Source: Fluviicola sp.
GTDB taxonomy: Bacteria > Bacteroidota > Bacteroidia > Flavobacteriales_D > Crocinitomicaceae
NCBI GenBank assembly: GCA_031260455.1
Contig: JAIRJW010000049.1
Location: 17,859-81,858, forward strand
Direction: 5' to 3'
DNA: 64,000 nt
Below, piece after piece: positions 1 to 10,300 of the stretch; position 1 is the first letter of the stretch, and each line of letters opens with the position of its first letter. Under the pieces are notes generated by a model. That model made no database searches and was not told where the DNA came from. It worked only from the letters and a program-made list of their open reading frames with translations. Position numbers and translations under genes: made by a program.

Positions 1-59
1 CTCCAAAGAAAGTGTCAGGAATCAACTCATCGAACTATTCAACAAGCATTTTATCATCT

Positions 60-503
60 ATGACTAAAGCGAAGCTCTTCAGACATGTATCCGTTTTAAT
101 TACGGAAAAAATATCCCATTTGCAGCAGGATATATCCGATTTGCAAAAAGACATTGCCGAGGACAGTAAAAGTTCGGCTGGCGACAAGTTTGAAACCTCC
201 CGTGAGATGGCTCAGCAAGAATTACAAAAGATCAGCTCGCAGCTTGCCGGGCAGCTAAGACTGAAAAATCTGATTGAAAGCCAGGATACGGAAACTCCAT
301 CTATAATTAAAGTCGGAACCCTGGCAATAACCAGTTCGGGAGTTTTCCTGGTTGGAATTCCGATCGGGAAAGTTCTTTTTGAAAACACTCCTGTGACTGG
401 TATCGGAGTCAGTGCCCCTTTAGGTCAATTGCTCCTCAATAAGTCTGAAAATGATCAATTCTCTTTTAACGGGCAAAGCTTCCGGATCGAGAAAATTTAT
501 TAA
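60..503 (+). CDS. GreA/GreB-like elongation-factor family protein
   Basis: A 147-residue protein with an N-terminal charged helical hairpin (roughly residues 1-75, many Gln/Glu/Lys) followed by a small beta-rich C-terminal half ending in QSFRIEKIY. The segment SSAGDKFETSREMAQQEL resembles the conserved hairpin-to-FKBP boundary of GreA/GreB, factors that insert a coiled coil into the RNA polymerase secondary channel and trigger cleavage of backtracked RNA. Members of this short Bacteroidota family are often mislabelled 3-oxoacyl-ACP synthase in databases; nothing here resembles a thiolase fold. I chose the ATG at 60; a GTG at 12 in the same frame would add 16 residues of low complexity. Its true function (RNAP binding or a relative with another role) is inferred. 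Confidence 0.6.
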   Translation: MTKAKLFRHVSVLITEKISHLQQDISDLQKDIAEDSKSSAGDKFETSREMAQQELQKISSQLAGQLRLKNLIESQDTETPSIIKVGTLAITSSGVFLVGIPIGKVLFENTPVTGIGVSAPLGQLLLNKSENDQFSFNGQSFRIEKIY

Positions 504-650
504 CCGGACCAAAAAACTGCATCCTTTTAGTTTATATTAACCCGGTATTAAACCAATTAATAATTCATTCACACAAGACTTACAATTCCATAATTTTGAT
601 CTTCATTTAGAATAACGTTATAGCTGTTCCTTTGTGGCAAATTTAAAGCT

Positions 651-3617
651 ATGAAGATATTTCTATCCGTTGTTTCATTTTTACTTGTAAGCACTGGATT
701 TTCACAGGACAAAAATACCGGAGTGATCCAGGGAAAAGTGATTGATTCCGAAACCGGAGAGGGGCTTCCATCTGCCCAGGTCGAGCTAATTCAGCAAAGT
801 AAACGTATCTTATCGGATATTGAAGGAGTTTACAACTTCGACAAACTGGAAAAAGGAACCTACTCTATCCGGGTTGTATATCCGGGAATTCCCACTCAAC
901 TTGTCAGCGATATCCAGGTAAAAACCGGGGAAGTGACAACAATCGATGTGGTGATGTATCCTCCGGGTGAAGATTCGCTTACAGAAGTTGTCGTTACAGC
1001 AAGAAGAATAACAGATACGGATCAAGGGGTGATACTGGCTCAGAAAAATGCCATCAGCGTTGGAGATGTCATGTCGAGCCAGTCTATTTCCAAATCCACT
1101 GCCAGTAATACAAGTGATGTATTGAAAATGGTCAGCGGAGCAAGTATCCAGGACAACAAATTTGCGGTAATCCGCGGTTTGAACGACCGGTACAACGCAG
1201 CTTTCTTAAATGGTTCGCCACTTCCTAGCTCGGAAAGCGACCGAAAGGCATTCTCATTCGACATGTTCCCTTCCAACATGCTGGACAATCTGACGATTAC
1301 CAAATCAGCAACTCCGGACCAACCTGCCGAGTTTGCCGGTGGTTTGATCCAAATCAACACGAAAAGTATCCCGGAGAAAAATTTCATTTCTTTCCAGTTG
1401 GGAACCGGGATCAATACCATTACCACATTCAGAGACCGTACGTCTTACAAAGGAGGAAAACTGGACTGGCTGGGCATCGATGACGGAACAAGAAAAATGC
1501 CTTCTGTTATTCCTTCACAAGCAAATTTCCCGACAAACATCCACGATCAGGCAAAACTGGCTCAACAATTTTCAACCAGCTGGGGAACAACTGAAAGTAA
1601 ATTCTTACCGAATCTGAATGTACAGGCATCCGGAGGATTTAATAAAAAATTCGGAAAACGTGAATTCGGGATGATTGCCGCTTTGACTTATAGCAGAAGC
1701 TTCAGCTATAATGAAACGGTTCGTCGCGATTATTCCAACAGTACTGATCCGAACTCAATACAATCCGCTCAAATCGATTATGAATACCTCGACAAAAACA
1801 ATGTAACAAACTTACTGGCTGGCGCTTTAGCAAATTTCGCCCTGAAATTGAATGACCGCAATACCATTAACTTCAAAAACATCTACAGTATTAACTCGTC
1901 GGATAAACTAATCAACCGCACAGGTGAAATCAATCCGCTGGAAGAAAACCCGAACCTGATCCACTCCAATGCACGTTGGTTCACTTCTGACAGAGTTTAC
2001 TCCGGTCAGCTGGAAGGACAACACGGTTTGAAAGCAAAAGGATTTAAAATCAACTGGCTGGCAGGGTACAGCAATGTTCAGCGTTCTGTTCCCAACCTGG
2101 CACGATCCATTTATACACGCAGTAAAAAAATAGATCCGAACAACCCTAATCCATACGATACGATGTATGTAGCGAATATTTCACTCACGAGCGTCGGCTC
2201 CAGCTACGGAGGAGGAATGTTCTTCTCCGATAACCGTGAGAGTTCTGTCAATGAACGTTTGGACTTAACGTACGGAACCGATTTGTTCGGAAAGATCAAA
2301 AGTGAATTCAAGATCGGGGTGTACAACCAGATTCGTTCCAGAAAATTCGAAGCGCGTCAATTAGGATACACACGCTATAGCGTAACAGGGGGAAATGTGA
2401 AATTTAACAACAATTTATTGTACTTGCCGGAAGACCAGATTTTCGCTCCCGAAAACATGGGACTGATCTCTCCGGGAGTTAACGGAAATCCTGGAGTCGG
2501 AGGATTCAAACTCACGGATGGAACAAAGGCTTCTGACAAATACGACGCACAATCCATCTTAAATGCAGCTTACATTCAACTGGATAATCGCTTCACAAAA
2601 CACTTCCGTGTCATTTACGGTGTTCGTGCGGAATATTTCCAACAGGAACTGAATTCATTACGTGACAACAAAACCGAATTGAAAATCAATACGAAAAAAT
2701 TAGATTTTCTTCCTTCCATCAATGCAATTTTTGAAGCAAACAAGAAAACAAATATCCGTTTAAGCTATTCCCAGACATTGAACAGGCCCGAGTACAGAGA
2801 ACTTGCTCCGTTCGCATTCTACGATTTCACAACTAACTTTGTGGTTTCAGGAAATGATACTTTGAAACGTGCCCTGATTCACAATCTGGATTTGAGATAT
2901 GAGACATTTGCAGGAAGAGGGCAGTTGGTTTCAGCAACCATTTTCTACAAAAACTTCATCAACCCGATTGAACAGAAATCACGTGCGGATGTTGTGAATG
3001 AAATTTCCTTCCAGAATGTACCTTCCGCAACGAACTATGGTCTGGAGCTGGAAGCAAGATCCCTGATTTCTTCCATTTTCAAACTGGATACTGCTTCCTT
3101 CTTTGACAAGCTGACCATTTACTCCAATTTGTCTATCATCCGCTCAAAAGCAGATGTCTCCAACGTAGTGGGCAGTGCTTCCGAATCAAGGCCGCTTCAG
3201 GGACAATCTCCTTATGTTTTCAACGCAGGGCTTCGCTACGATAACCCTCGCAATCTATGGGGAGTTGCACTAAACGTTAACAGAGTTGGCCAGCGTATCT
3301 ACATTGTAGGAAACGTAAACGAGCCGGATTTGTGGGAAAAAGCCCGTACCTTCCTGGATTTGCAGATCACAAAAGGATTCTGGAAAGGTCGTGCGCAGTT
3401 TAAACTGAATATTCAGAACATTCTGGCTCAGGATCAGATCTTCTATCAAAACAGCGCTACTGAAAGAACTACCACAAAAGGAATCAACGGGTTCTTCAAC
3501 ACCATTTTTATCGGAAATAAAAACAACAATAATAACTATGATAAAAATATCGACCAGCAGATCTGGAAGACCAATTTCGGGACAACATTTACTGCTTCAG
3601 TCAGCATCACACTTTAA
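651..3617 (+). CDS. TonB-dependent receptor with carboxypeptidase-regulatory domain
   Basis: A 988-residue outer-membrane receptor. It starts with a signal peptide (MKIFLSVVSFLLVSTGFSQ), then a carboxypeptidase-regulatory-like beta-sandwich (about 24-105), a TonB-box-like stretch (LTEVVVTARR, about 110-119), a plug domain (about 130-240, with VIRGLNDRYNAAFLNGSPLP) and a long beta-barrel ending in FTASVSITL. Such receptors bind a ligand outside the cell and import it with energy from TonB-ExbBD. The ligand cannot be read from the sequence. The next gene, 189 bp downstream on the same strand, is a secreted beta-helix protein; receptor and partner genes of this type often occur together in flavobacteria, so they probably work as a pair, although a terminator lies between them. 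Confidence 0.9.
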   Translation: MKIFLSVVSFLLVSTGFSQDKNTGVIQGKVIDSETGEGLPSAQVELIQQSKRILSDIEGVYNFDKLEKGTYSIRVVYPGIPTQLVSDIQVKTGEVTTIDVVMYPPGEDSLTEVVVTARRITDTDQGVILAQKNAISVGDVMSSQSISKSTASNTSDVLKMVSGASIQDNKFAVIRGLNDRYNAAFLNGSPLPSSESDRKAFSFDMFPSNMLDNLTITKSATPDQPAEFAGGLIQINTKSIPEKNFISFQLGTGINTITTFRDRTSYKGGKLDWLGIDDGTRKMPSVIPSQANFPTNIHDQAKLAQQFSTSWGTTESKFLPNLNVQASGGFNKKFGKREFGMIAALTYSRSFSYNETVRRDYSNSTDPNSIQSAQIDYEYLDKNNVTNLLAGALANFALKLNDRNTINFKNIYSINSSDKLINRTGEINPLEENPNLIHSNARWFTSDRVYSGQLEGQHGLKAKGFKINWLAGYSNVQRSVPNLARSIYTRSKKIDPNNPNPYDTMYVANISLTSVGSSYGGGMFFSDNRESSVNERLDLTYGTDLFGKIKSEFKIGVYNQIRSRKFEARQLGYTRYSVTGGNVKFNNNLLYLPEDQIFAPENMGLISPGVNGNPGVGGFKLTDGTKASDKYDAQSILNAAYIQLDNRFTKHFRVIYGVRAEYFQQELNSLRDNKTELKINTKKLDFLPSINAIFEANKKTNIRLSYSQTLNRPEYRELAPFAFYDFTTNFVVSGNDTLKRALIHNLDLRYETFAGRGQLVSATIFYKNFINPIEQKSRADVVNEISFQNVPSATNYGLELEARSLISSIFKLDTASFFDKLTIYSNLSIIRSKADVSNVVGSASESRPLQGQSPYVFNAGLRYDNPRNLWGVALNVNRVGQRIYIVGNVNEPDLWEKARTFLDLQITKGFWKGRAQFKLNIQNILAQDQIFYQNSATERTTTKGINGFFNTIFIGNKNNNNNYDKNIDQQIWKTNFGTTFTASVSITL

Positions 3618-3635
3618 TATAAACCTGGTTTTATG

Positions 3636-3670
3636 AAAGCCATCAGTCAGCCTGCTGGTGGCTTTTATTT
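3636..3670 (+). terminator. Rho-independent terminator after the TonB receptor gene
   Basis: An 11-bp stem with one G-U pair (AAAGCCATCAG at 3636-3646 with CTGGTGGCTTT at 3655-3665) and an 8-nt loop, followed by a T-rich stretch. It lies 19 bp after the receptor stop codon. Confidence 0.75.
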
Positions 3671-3763
3671 TTACGAAGAAAATCAAACCAATATGAATTG
3701 CTCCGGATTAAAATTCACTTAACATTTATTTACACAAATCATAACTTGAAAGAAAAGATAGAG

Positions 3764-3785
3764 CAAAGTTGGTAAATCAACTTTG
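3764..3785. promoter_or_regulatory. 22-bp perfect inverted repeat upstream of the secreted beta-helix gene
   Basis: Two perfect 8-bp arms, CAAAGTTG and CAACTTTG, separated by 6 bp, end 21 bp before the ATG at 3807. The right arm overlaps a sequence close to the Bacteroidota -7 box (CAACTTTG against TAnnTTTG). It could be an operator for a dimeric regulator or a 5'-UTR hairpin. The symmetry is seen; the regulatory role is inferred. Confidence 0.4.
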
Positions 3786-3806
3786 TACCAGGAAAAAAAA
3801 AGAAAA

Positions 3807-5423
3807 ATGAAAAAAATTTACTTAAGTGCAATGTTTGCAGGTTTGGGTGCTCTGGCAGCATTCGGACAGTTTTTTGAACCGACTACTTACCGTGGTGCAT
3901 TTGCTCCGGCTCCAACAGCAATGTGGACAGACGGATGGTCTAACTGGGATCCTCAAAACACAAACTACGGAGTCCCCAACCAGATTATCACTGCAAACAT
4001 TACAACAAACACAACCTGGACTGCAGGAAACATCTATCTGTTACAAGGTCAGATCTACGTTAAAAACAATGCTACGCTGACGATCGAACCAGGAACAATC
4101 ATCATGGGCGACAAAGCTGTTTTGGGTTCAGGTTTGTTCATTACAAAAGGTTCAAAACTGATGGCTGAAGGAACAGCGAACAGCCCGATTGTATTTACAT
4201 CTAACCAGGCAGCAGGTTCTCGCGCTCTGGGGGACTGGGGAGGGGTTATCCTGTTAGGGAAAGCTGCTAACAACCAGCCAAACGGAGTTGCAAACATCGA
4301 AGGGCTGGCTCCGACAACTGATACCGAATTCGGTGGTGGTGCTACACCTGACGCACATGATAATTCCGGAACACTGAAATATGTACGTGTTGAGTTCCCC
4401 GGATATGCTTATCAACAGGATAAAGAGATCAACGGTATTACTTTCGGTTCTGTTGGTGATGGTACTGTGATTGATTATGTTCAGGTATCTTTCAGTAATG
4501 ACGATTCATACGAGTGGTTTGGCGGAACAGTAAACTGTAAGCACCTGGTAGCTTACAGAGGATTGGATGATGATTTTGATACCGATTTCGGATACTCCGG
4601 AAAAGTTCAGTACGGATTGATCGTTCGTGATCCGGATATCGCTGATAACCCTTCAGTTTCTACTTCAGAAGGTTTCGAATCTGATAACGATCCTGACGGT
4701 ACTACAGGTACTCCTCAAACACACGCAATTTTCTCTAACATTACTGCGATCGGACCATACAGAGGAAATCCTTCAAGTACAGTCGCTGCCGGTTTCCGTC
4801 GCGGAGCTCGTATTCGTCGCAATTCTGCTTTAAACATCCGCAACTCCATTTTCATGGATTTTATACGCGGAGTTCACATTGATGGTTCTGCATGTGAGGC
4901 AAATGCTACAAACGGATTGATTATATACAAAAACAACATTGTTGCAGGTAATTCTCCAGGTAAAGTAACGGAAGTAAACACAGGAAGCACTTTCCCTATC
5001 CAGACATGGTTTGCTGCAGGAATGAACGATTCTATCACTACTACTGCTAACATACTGATTACTCCTTATAACTATACATCTCCTGATTACCGCCCGACTA
5101 CAGATTCACCACTTTTAACTGGTTCTGATTTCACAGGGTTGGCAGGAATCATTGAAAATTCAGCTATCGCAGGAGTATCTTTGTATCCGAACCCAACAAA
5201 CTCAAATGCTACTTTGTTTGTCGATGTTGCTCAAGGCCATGATATCGAAGTAATTGTAATGAACACAAACGGACAAGTGATCCAGACTGTCGCTACAAAA
5301 TATGCTGAAATCGGAACTCACCAGTTTACAATCAACTCTGCTGCTTTCGCTCAAGGATTGTATTACACCGTAGTAAAATCAGGCAATACAGTTAAAACAG
5401 TAAAACTGAGCGTAGTGAAATAA
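3807..5423 (+). CDS. Secreted right-handed beta-helix-like protein with T9SS type A sorting domain
   Basis: A 538-residue secreted protein. The ATG at 3807 begins a clear signal peptide (MKKIYLSAMFAGLGALAAFG); an in-frame TTG at 3783 would only add charged residues in front of it. The body has repeating parallel-beta signatures (TLTIEPGTIIMGDKAVLGSG, GDWGGVILLGKAANNQP, DNSGTLKYVRVEFPG) and an acidic stretch (YRGLDDDFDTDFG) that could bind cations. The last 80 or so residues (VSLYPNPTNSNATLFVD ... QGLYYTVVKSG) are a T9SS type A sorting domain, so the mature protein is probably attached to or released from the cell surface. It follows a TonB receptor gene and is probably its surface partner. 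Its ligand or enzymatic activity is unknown. Confidence 0.85.
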   Translation: MKKIYLSAMFAGLGALAAFGQFFEPTTYRGAFAPAPTAMWTDGWSNWDPQNTNYGVPNQIITANITTNTTWTAGNIYLLQGQIYVKNNATLTIEPGTIIMGDKAVLGSGLFITKGSKLMAEGTANSPIVFTSNQAAGSRALGDWGGVILLGKAANNQPNGVANIEGLAPTTDTEFGGGATPDAHDNSGTLKYVRVEFPGYAYQQDKEINGITFGSVGDGTVIDYVQVSFSNDDSYEWFGGTVNCKHLVAYRGLDDDFDTDFGYSGKVQYGLIVRDPDIADNPSVSTSEGFESDNDPDGTTGTPQTHAIFSNITAIGPYRGNPSSTVAAGFRRGARIRRNSALNIRNSIFMDFIRGVHIDGSACEANATNGLIIYKNNIVAGNSPGKVTEVNTGSTFPIQTWFAAGMNDSITTTANILITPYNYTSPDYRPTTDSPLLTGSDFTGLAGIIENSAIAGVSLYPNPTNSNATLFVDVAQGHDIEVIVMNTNGQVIQTVATKYAEIGTHQFTINSAAFAQGLYYTVVKSGNTVKTVKLSVVK

Positions 5424-5465
5424 CACGAAATATTTCCTCTGTTAATTTAGTTTTATACCAAAGAA

Positions 5466-5492
5466 GGGACATCATTCCGATGTCTCTTTTTC
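5466..5492 (+). terminator. Rho-independent terminator after the T9SS beta-helix gene
   Basis: An 8-bp stem (GGGACATC at 5466-5473 with GATGTCTC at 5479-5486, one G-U pair), a 5-nt loop and a run of T residues. Confidence 0.8.
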
Positions 5493-5596
5493 TTTTCAAA
5501 CGCCCGCAGTAGTATATCGCCATATTGCGAAATGCAAGATCAAACCAGAGCAGCCAGCATCATCAAAATAATAATACCTTCGCAAAAACAATTTGC

Positions 5597-6133
5597 ATGA
5601 AAATAGTCGCATTCGGAGCCAGTACCAGCAAATTTTCCATCAACCGGCAATTTGCTCATTTCGCAGCCCGTCAGTTCGATGCAGGGGTAAACTTGATTGA
5701 CCTGAATGATTTTGAAATGCCTTTGTTTTCTGTGGATAAGGAACAGAAAAACGGTTTCCCGGATGAAGCCCGTAAATTACTGGAAATTTTTGAAAAGGCG
5801 GACTTTCTCGTGATTTCCATGGCTGAACACAACGGAAGTTATACCGCAGCTTTTAAAAACACACTGGATTGGTGTTCCCGCATCCGTGGAGAAGTTTTTC
5901 ACGGCAAGCCCATGTTGTTATTATCTGCTTCTCCCGGGAAATTGGGAGCAAAGTTCGTAATGGAATCAGCATTGAGCCGTTTTCCGAAACACACAGCCCA
6001 AATTATTGGTCATTTCAGTTTACCGAGCTTTGAAGAAAACTTTAAAGATGGTACAATTGTAAATCAGGAACTGGCTTCGGAATTCGGTACGTTAATCGAA
6101 AACGTAAAAGAGACCTTAGCGAAGATCAAATAG
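5597..6133 (+). CDS. NADPH-dependent FMN reductase family protein
   Basis: A 178-residue flavodoxin-like protein. The N-terminus (KIVAFGASTSKFSINRQFAHFAA) has the beta strand and phosphate-binding loop of the FMN reductase family (compare GSxRxxSxN). MAEHNGSYTAAFKNTLDW matches the family segment that contacts the flavin and is normally followed by a conserved LKNxxDW. KPMLLLSASPGKLGAK matches the next conserved strand-loop. The enzyme should use NAD(P)H to reduce FMN or quinone-like substrates in the cytoplasm. The ATG at 5597 was chosen because the family starts directly with this strand; 24 in-frame upstream codons have no family resemblance. Its 3' end overlaps the convergent bshB1 gene by 18 bp. 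Confidence 0.85.
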   Translation: MKIVAFGASTSKFSINRQFAHFAARQFDAGVNLIDLNDFEMPLFSVDKEQKNGFPDEARKLLEIFEKADFLVISMAEHNGSYTAAFKNTLDWCSRIRGEVFHGKPMLLLSASPGKLGAKFVMESALSRFPKHTAQIIGHFSLPSFEENFKDGTIVNQELASEFGTLIENVKETLAKIK

Positions 6134-6835
6134 AGAATCTACTCCCGGTAGTCGTTCAACGGTATATCCTTCTGCGTAACGCACACCGATACTGCGACCG
6201 AATTCTGCCATTCTCCCACGTAAAAACTCAAAAAATTCCTCACCGGAAATCGGCGTTTTCGGTTCTGTGGAGTCCGGATTCCAAAACTGAGTTTTATAGG
6301 CTTTGATCGAATCGAATTTTTGCTCTGCGTAATCTGTTACATCAATGGCGAAATCCGGTTTCAGGTAACGATCCTGGATATAATGGTATACAGCTTTCGG
6401 CCTGTGAGCTTCCTGGGCTTTTCCTTCCCAGGCAGTTTCAACTTTGCGCAAACCTGCCAGGAAACATGCTTCTGAAGCAAGTTTACTTCCTTTTCCGTGG
6501 TCCGGATGCCTGTCTGAAACAGCATTCATCAAAACGACAACTGGTTTAAACCGGCGGATTTGCTCAACAAGCAAGCGCAGGTTTTCTTCCGAATGAGTAA
6601 AAAAACCGTCTGCCATTTTCAAATTAACGCGTGCAGATAAACCCAGTATTTCACTTGCTGCAGCAGCTTCCTCCTTCCGGGTTTCTTTCGTTCCCCTGGA
6701 TCCCAGTTCTCCCTGCGTTAAATCGATAATTCCCGTAGAAAAGCCCATAGCACGGTGCTTCAATAAAGTTCCGGCAGCAGAAAGCTCCACATCATCCGGA
6801 TGAGCCCCGATAGCTAATATATCAACCTGCCCCAT
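6116..6835 (-). CDS. bshB1: Bacillithiol biosynthesis deacetylase BshB1
   Basis: A 239-residue LmbE/PIG-L family zinc deacetylase. Near the N-terminus is the metal site GAHPDDVELSAAGTLL; DLTQGELGSRG and RHPDHGKGSKLA give the remaining conserved loops, with the second metal His in HPDH. BshB1 removes acetate from GlcNAc-malate during synthesis of bacillithiol, the low-molecular-weight thiol of Firmicutes and many Bacteroidota. An in-frame start 87 bp upstream lies inside the peroxidase gene; the ATG at 6835 begins directly with the family core (MGQVDILAIGAHPDD). It lies 4 bp after the peroxidase gene, so the two are probably co-transcribed, which fits a common thiol-redox role. Confidence 0.88.
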   Translation of the reverse strand: MGQVDILAIGAHPDDVELSAAGTLLKHRAMGFSTGIIDLTQGELGSRGTKETRKEEAAAASEILGLSARVNLKMADGFFTHSEENLRLLVEQIRRFKPVVVLMNAVSDRHPDHGKGSKLASEACFLAGLRKVETAWEGKAQEAHRPKAVYHYIQDRYLKPDFAIDVTDYAEQKFDSIKAYKTQFWNPDSTEPKTPISGEEFFEFLRGRMAEFGRSIGVRYAEGYTVERLPGVDSLFDLR

Positions 6836-6839
6836 AATC

Positions 6840-7301
6840 TTACTTCTTAATCCAATCTGTAATCTGCTCAATACAAGGTTCCGTTTGCGGAGTGTAAACT
6901 CCTTCCGCTTCTCCCCTCTCATTGATTAAAAACTTTTGAAAATTCCAACTGACTTCAACTCCCGTCTGGTCAACCAGCCACTGATAAACCGGATGAATCT
7001 CTGAGCCGACTGTATGCACCTTTTCCGACAGCGGGAAACTGACTCCATAAGTGGCAGAGCAAAACAGTGCAATTTCTTCTGCCGTCCCCGGTTCCTGTCC
7101 TGCAAAATCATTGCAGGGAACTCCCAGGATGGTAAAACGGTCTCCTCCGAATGTTTCCATCAATTCCTGCAATTGCACATATTGAGGTGTTAACCCGCAT
7201 TGAGAAGCCACATTGACTAAAAGCACCTTTTTTCCCTGAAAATCCTTCCAGTCAATCGGATTTCCGTTTAAATAACTCAATGGAAAATCGTACAGTATCA
7301 T
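6840..7301 (-). CDS. Glutathione peroxidase family (thiol peroxidase)
   Basis: A 153-residue peroxidase with a thioredoxin fold. The peroxidatic residue is a cysteine (Cys35 in NVASQCGLTPQY) rather than selenocysteine; the supporting Gln is in PCNDFAGQEPG and the Trp-Asn pair in VSWNFQKFLIN. These enzymes reduce hydrogen peroxide and lipid peroxides; bacterial Cys forms usually take electrons from thioredoxin rather than glutathione. Genes for glutathione synthesis are not visible, and the next gene makes bacillithiol. Its ATG overlaps the stop of the upstream cytochrome c maturation gene by 4 bp (7298-7301), indicating translational coupling. Confidence 0.92.
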   Translation of the reverse strand: MILYDFPLSYLNGNPIDWKDFQGKKVLLVNVASQCGLTPQYVQLQELMETFGGDRFTILGVPCNDFAGQEPGTAEEIALFCSATYGVSFPLSEKVHTVGSEIHPVYQWLVDQTGVEVSWNFQKFLINERGEAEGVYTPQTEPCIEQITDWIKK

Positions 7302-10300
7302 AGCAATTCTCTTTGAGTCCGAATATACTTTTTATTCCGGATTCCTGCAATAATTGTAATCGCGAGGAACACTGCAGTACTGGCCCAGACATACCCCGGC
7401 AGATTCACAGATCCGTCACTGTTTGCATAAGAGTGTAATCCAACCAGGATAAAGTTTACTCCAAAAAATGTAAACAGAATTGAAGTATATCCCCACATAC
7501 TTGCAACGTTGAACGCAAATTTCCCTTTCAATCCCGGAATGTACCTGAAGTGAAGAATAATTGCATAAACCAGCACGGAAACCAGAGCCCAGGTTTCTTT
7601 CGGGTCCCAGCCCCAATATCTTCCCCAGGATTCATTGGCCCAGATCCCTCCCAGGAACGTTCCGATCGTCAACATAAACAAACCAGCGATCATTGTTATT
7701 TCAGAAACTGCAGTTAATACATGAATGATCCTGGTTACATCTGCTCCGTTTTTCTGATTGCGCGTCATATACAGAATGATATTAATCAATCCGAGAACGA
7801 ATGCCAGTCCTAAAAATGCATAGCTACTGGTAATGACAGCAACATGAATCATTAACCAATAACTTTTGAGAACCGGCTGCAAAGGCGTTATTTCAGGATC
7901 AAGCAAATTCATTTCGGAAACAATGATGAAGAAAGATGCCAACAAGCAAGCTGCCGCCAGAATAACCACACTTACCCGGGATAATACAAGCCCCAGCAGC
8001 ACTAAAACCCAGGCAATGAAAACCATTGCTTCGTACCCGTCACTCCAGGGAGCACGACCAGAAATATAACTTCTCATACCCAACCCTACTCCATGATAAA
8101 TAAAGATAACAGCCAATAACGCCACACTAACTTTGGATATCACCAAATACACTTTTTCAGACCCCGGTGAAGGATTGAAAAATAATTTGACCAGGAAGAT
8201 AACAAGCAGTAATACTCCTCCCAGCAGATAGCTATTCATTGAATTTTTGAAAATCCCCATCTTGTTGTACGAAACCTCCACCTTCACATGCATTTCCGTA
8301 GGAAGAACAGAAGCCGATGCCAAAGAACGCTGCAATTTTTTCAGGTCATTCAGCAATTCAGTTGATTTGGCATAACTTCCACCGGACTTTGCCTCATCGT
8401 TCAGAGAACTGATATAACTCAATGCCAGCCTGCTGCTTATACTATCTTTCATCATCAGCTCCTGGTTGAAAGGCATAAACCAACGGTTAGCTTTATCTCC
8501 TTTTAATGGAATGATCTTCATGAAATTCCAGTTTACCACTTCCAGGAAAACCTGGTACTTCTCTCCCAGCTTGATTAGCTTCTTCTGCGTTTCGGACTGC
8601 TGAGCTTCCGATTTTTGAAGTGCGGCATTGTAATCACTGATAAATTTAAAATTTCCGGCTTCATCCGTCAGTTCCCGAAAAGAGACATACTTAGTCAGGT
8701 TATATTTATCATACAATGCCTGCGGAACCTGAATAATCTTCTGATCTAACCAGTAATCCGGATACATATGCATGCTAAGCACCGTTTGAACCGCATTTCT
8801 GTCCTCGTATTTGCTTGACCGGTATAACTTTCTCAGAACCTGATCGCACATGGTCTGCATCGGAATAATGCGGCCTCCGCTCTGAACAAGTAGTGTTGAC
8901 AGCTTGTCACTCTGATCTTCCGAGATGAAATACACAACCGGATTTGCAGGAGTAGCAGCCATTTGCTGATGTGTGTGTTCGTGCTCATGGTTATGATCGT
9001 GCACATGCTCTGGTGAATCCTGTGCAAATGCAGATAAAGAACCCAAAACAAATAAAATACTTACCGCACTTTTTGCATTGGAAGCTCTCAGGCTTCTCAT
9101 TAATTCTTTAAATCTGGAATTTGGAGCAAACAAACTGAAAATCATACCGATAAACATCATTAAATATCCGAAATACGTTATATTGGTTCCCCAGAAATCG
9201 TGGTTTACACTTAAAATCGTCCCCATCTCATCCGGATCATAAGAAGACTGGAAAAAACGATAACCTCCGTAATCCAGCACATGGTTCATAAATACCCGTT
9301 TCATACCAAACTCGCCGTGTGCAGAATCCAATACCTGCAAATCGCTAGCATAAGAGGAAGGCATATCCGATCCCGGGTAGCGATCCAGAATGAAATCATT
9401 ACATCTCACATAGAACGGAATCTTCACGCGTTTCATTCCATATTCAATGTGGTAATTTAAGCCACTGAACTCAAAAAATACCGGAACGCCCACTGCTTTC
9501 AAACCACCTTCCAAACGCACAATCCTACTTTTGTCTCCATCCGTGATTTTGATCGTCAGATAATCCGAACCCACATCTTTTCGCCCGGAAGAAACCAGTT
9601 TTTTCTCCACATTCGGAATTTCCTGCTTAAACACAAATTGTTGCCCGGCAATCTGGTAAAGCGTTGTCGTAGCAAAAACAACTTCCTGTCCCGGAGCTAC
9701 TTTCACAAATACCGAATCCGGAGGTGCAATGCCACTCTGACGTGCTTTTTGCATTTCTTTCATCGGGATATATTGCAGAGGCATACTCGGTCTCAGACGC
9801 AACGTGTCATTTTTCCGATAAACATTAACACCACTCACCAGTTTTTCCGTAAAAGCAATATTTACACCATTCAGAGAGAAGATCTCATCGTTGATGATAT
9901 AATTGGATTTCATTCCGTCCGTTACGATATCCAGAGCACTGGTTTTATACTTCGGGCTGATATCAATGGTATCAATTTGTCTGAACTTAAAATCCACATA
10001 TTCGATCGAAACCGGAGTTCGATGATTCGGGAAGTCGATATCCATAGAAGCACTGTTGAACGGATAAGATTCCGCCATAAATGCCTTCACATCGTTGGTA
10101 TACTGCATTTTTCCGTCATTGACATTCACCCACAAATACGGGTCTGAAGTATAAACGGTATTCGAAGCCTGCCCTTCACGGATCGGCATAATTCCTTCAT
10201 AACTGACATAGCGCGTAACCCAGGCACCGATCACTACAACGATAAATGATATATGGAAAAGCAACAAAGCGATTTTCTCCCGTTTCCACATCTGGTAGCT

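Noticed and set aside
36..503. Longer N-terminus for the GreA-like protein from GTG at 12
   Set aside because: The added residues are of low complexity and unlike the family start.
9638..10147. Plus-strand open frame of 169 codons opposite the cytochrome maturation gene
   Set aside because: Shadow of a conserved membrane protein; no start context or motif.
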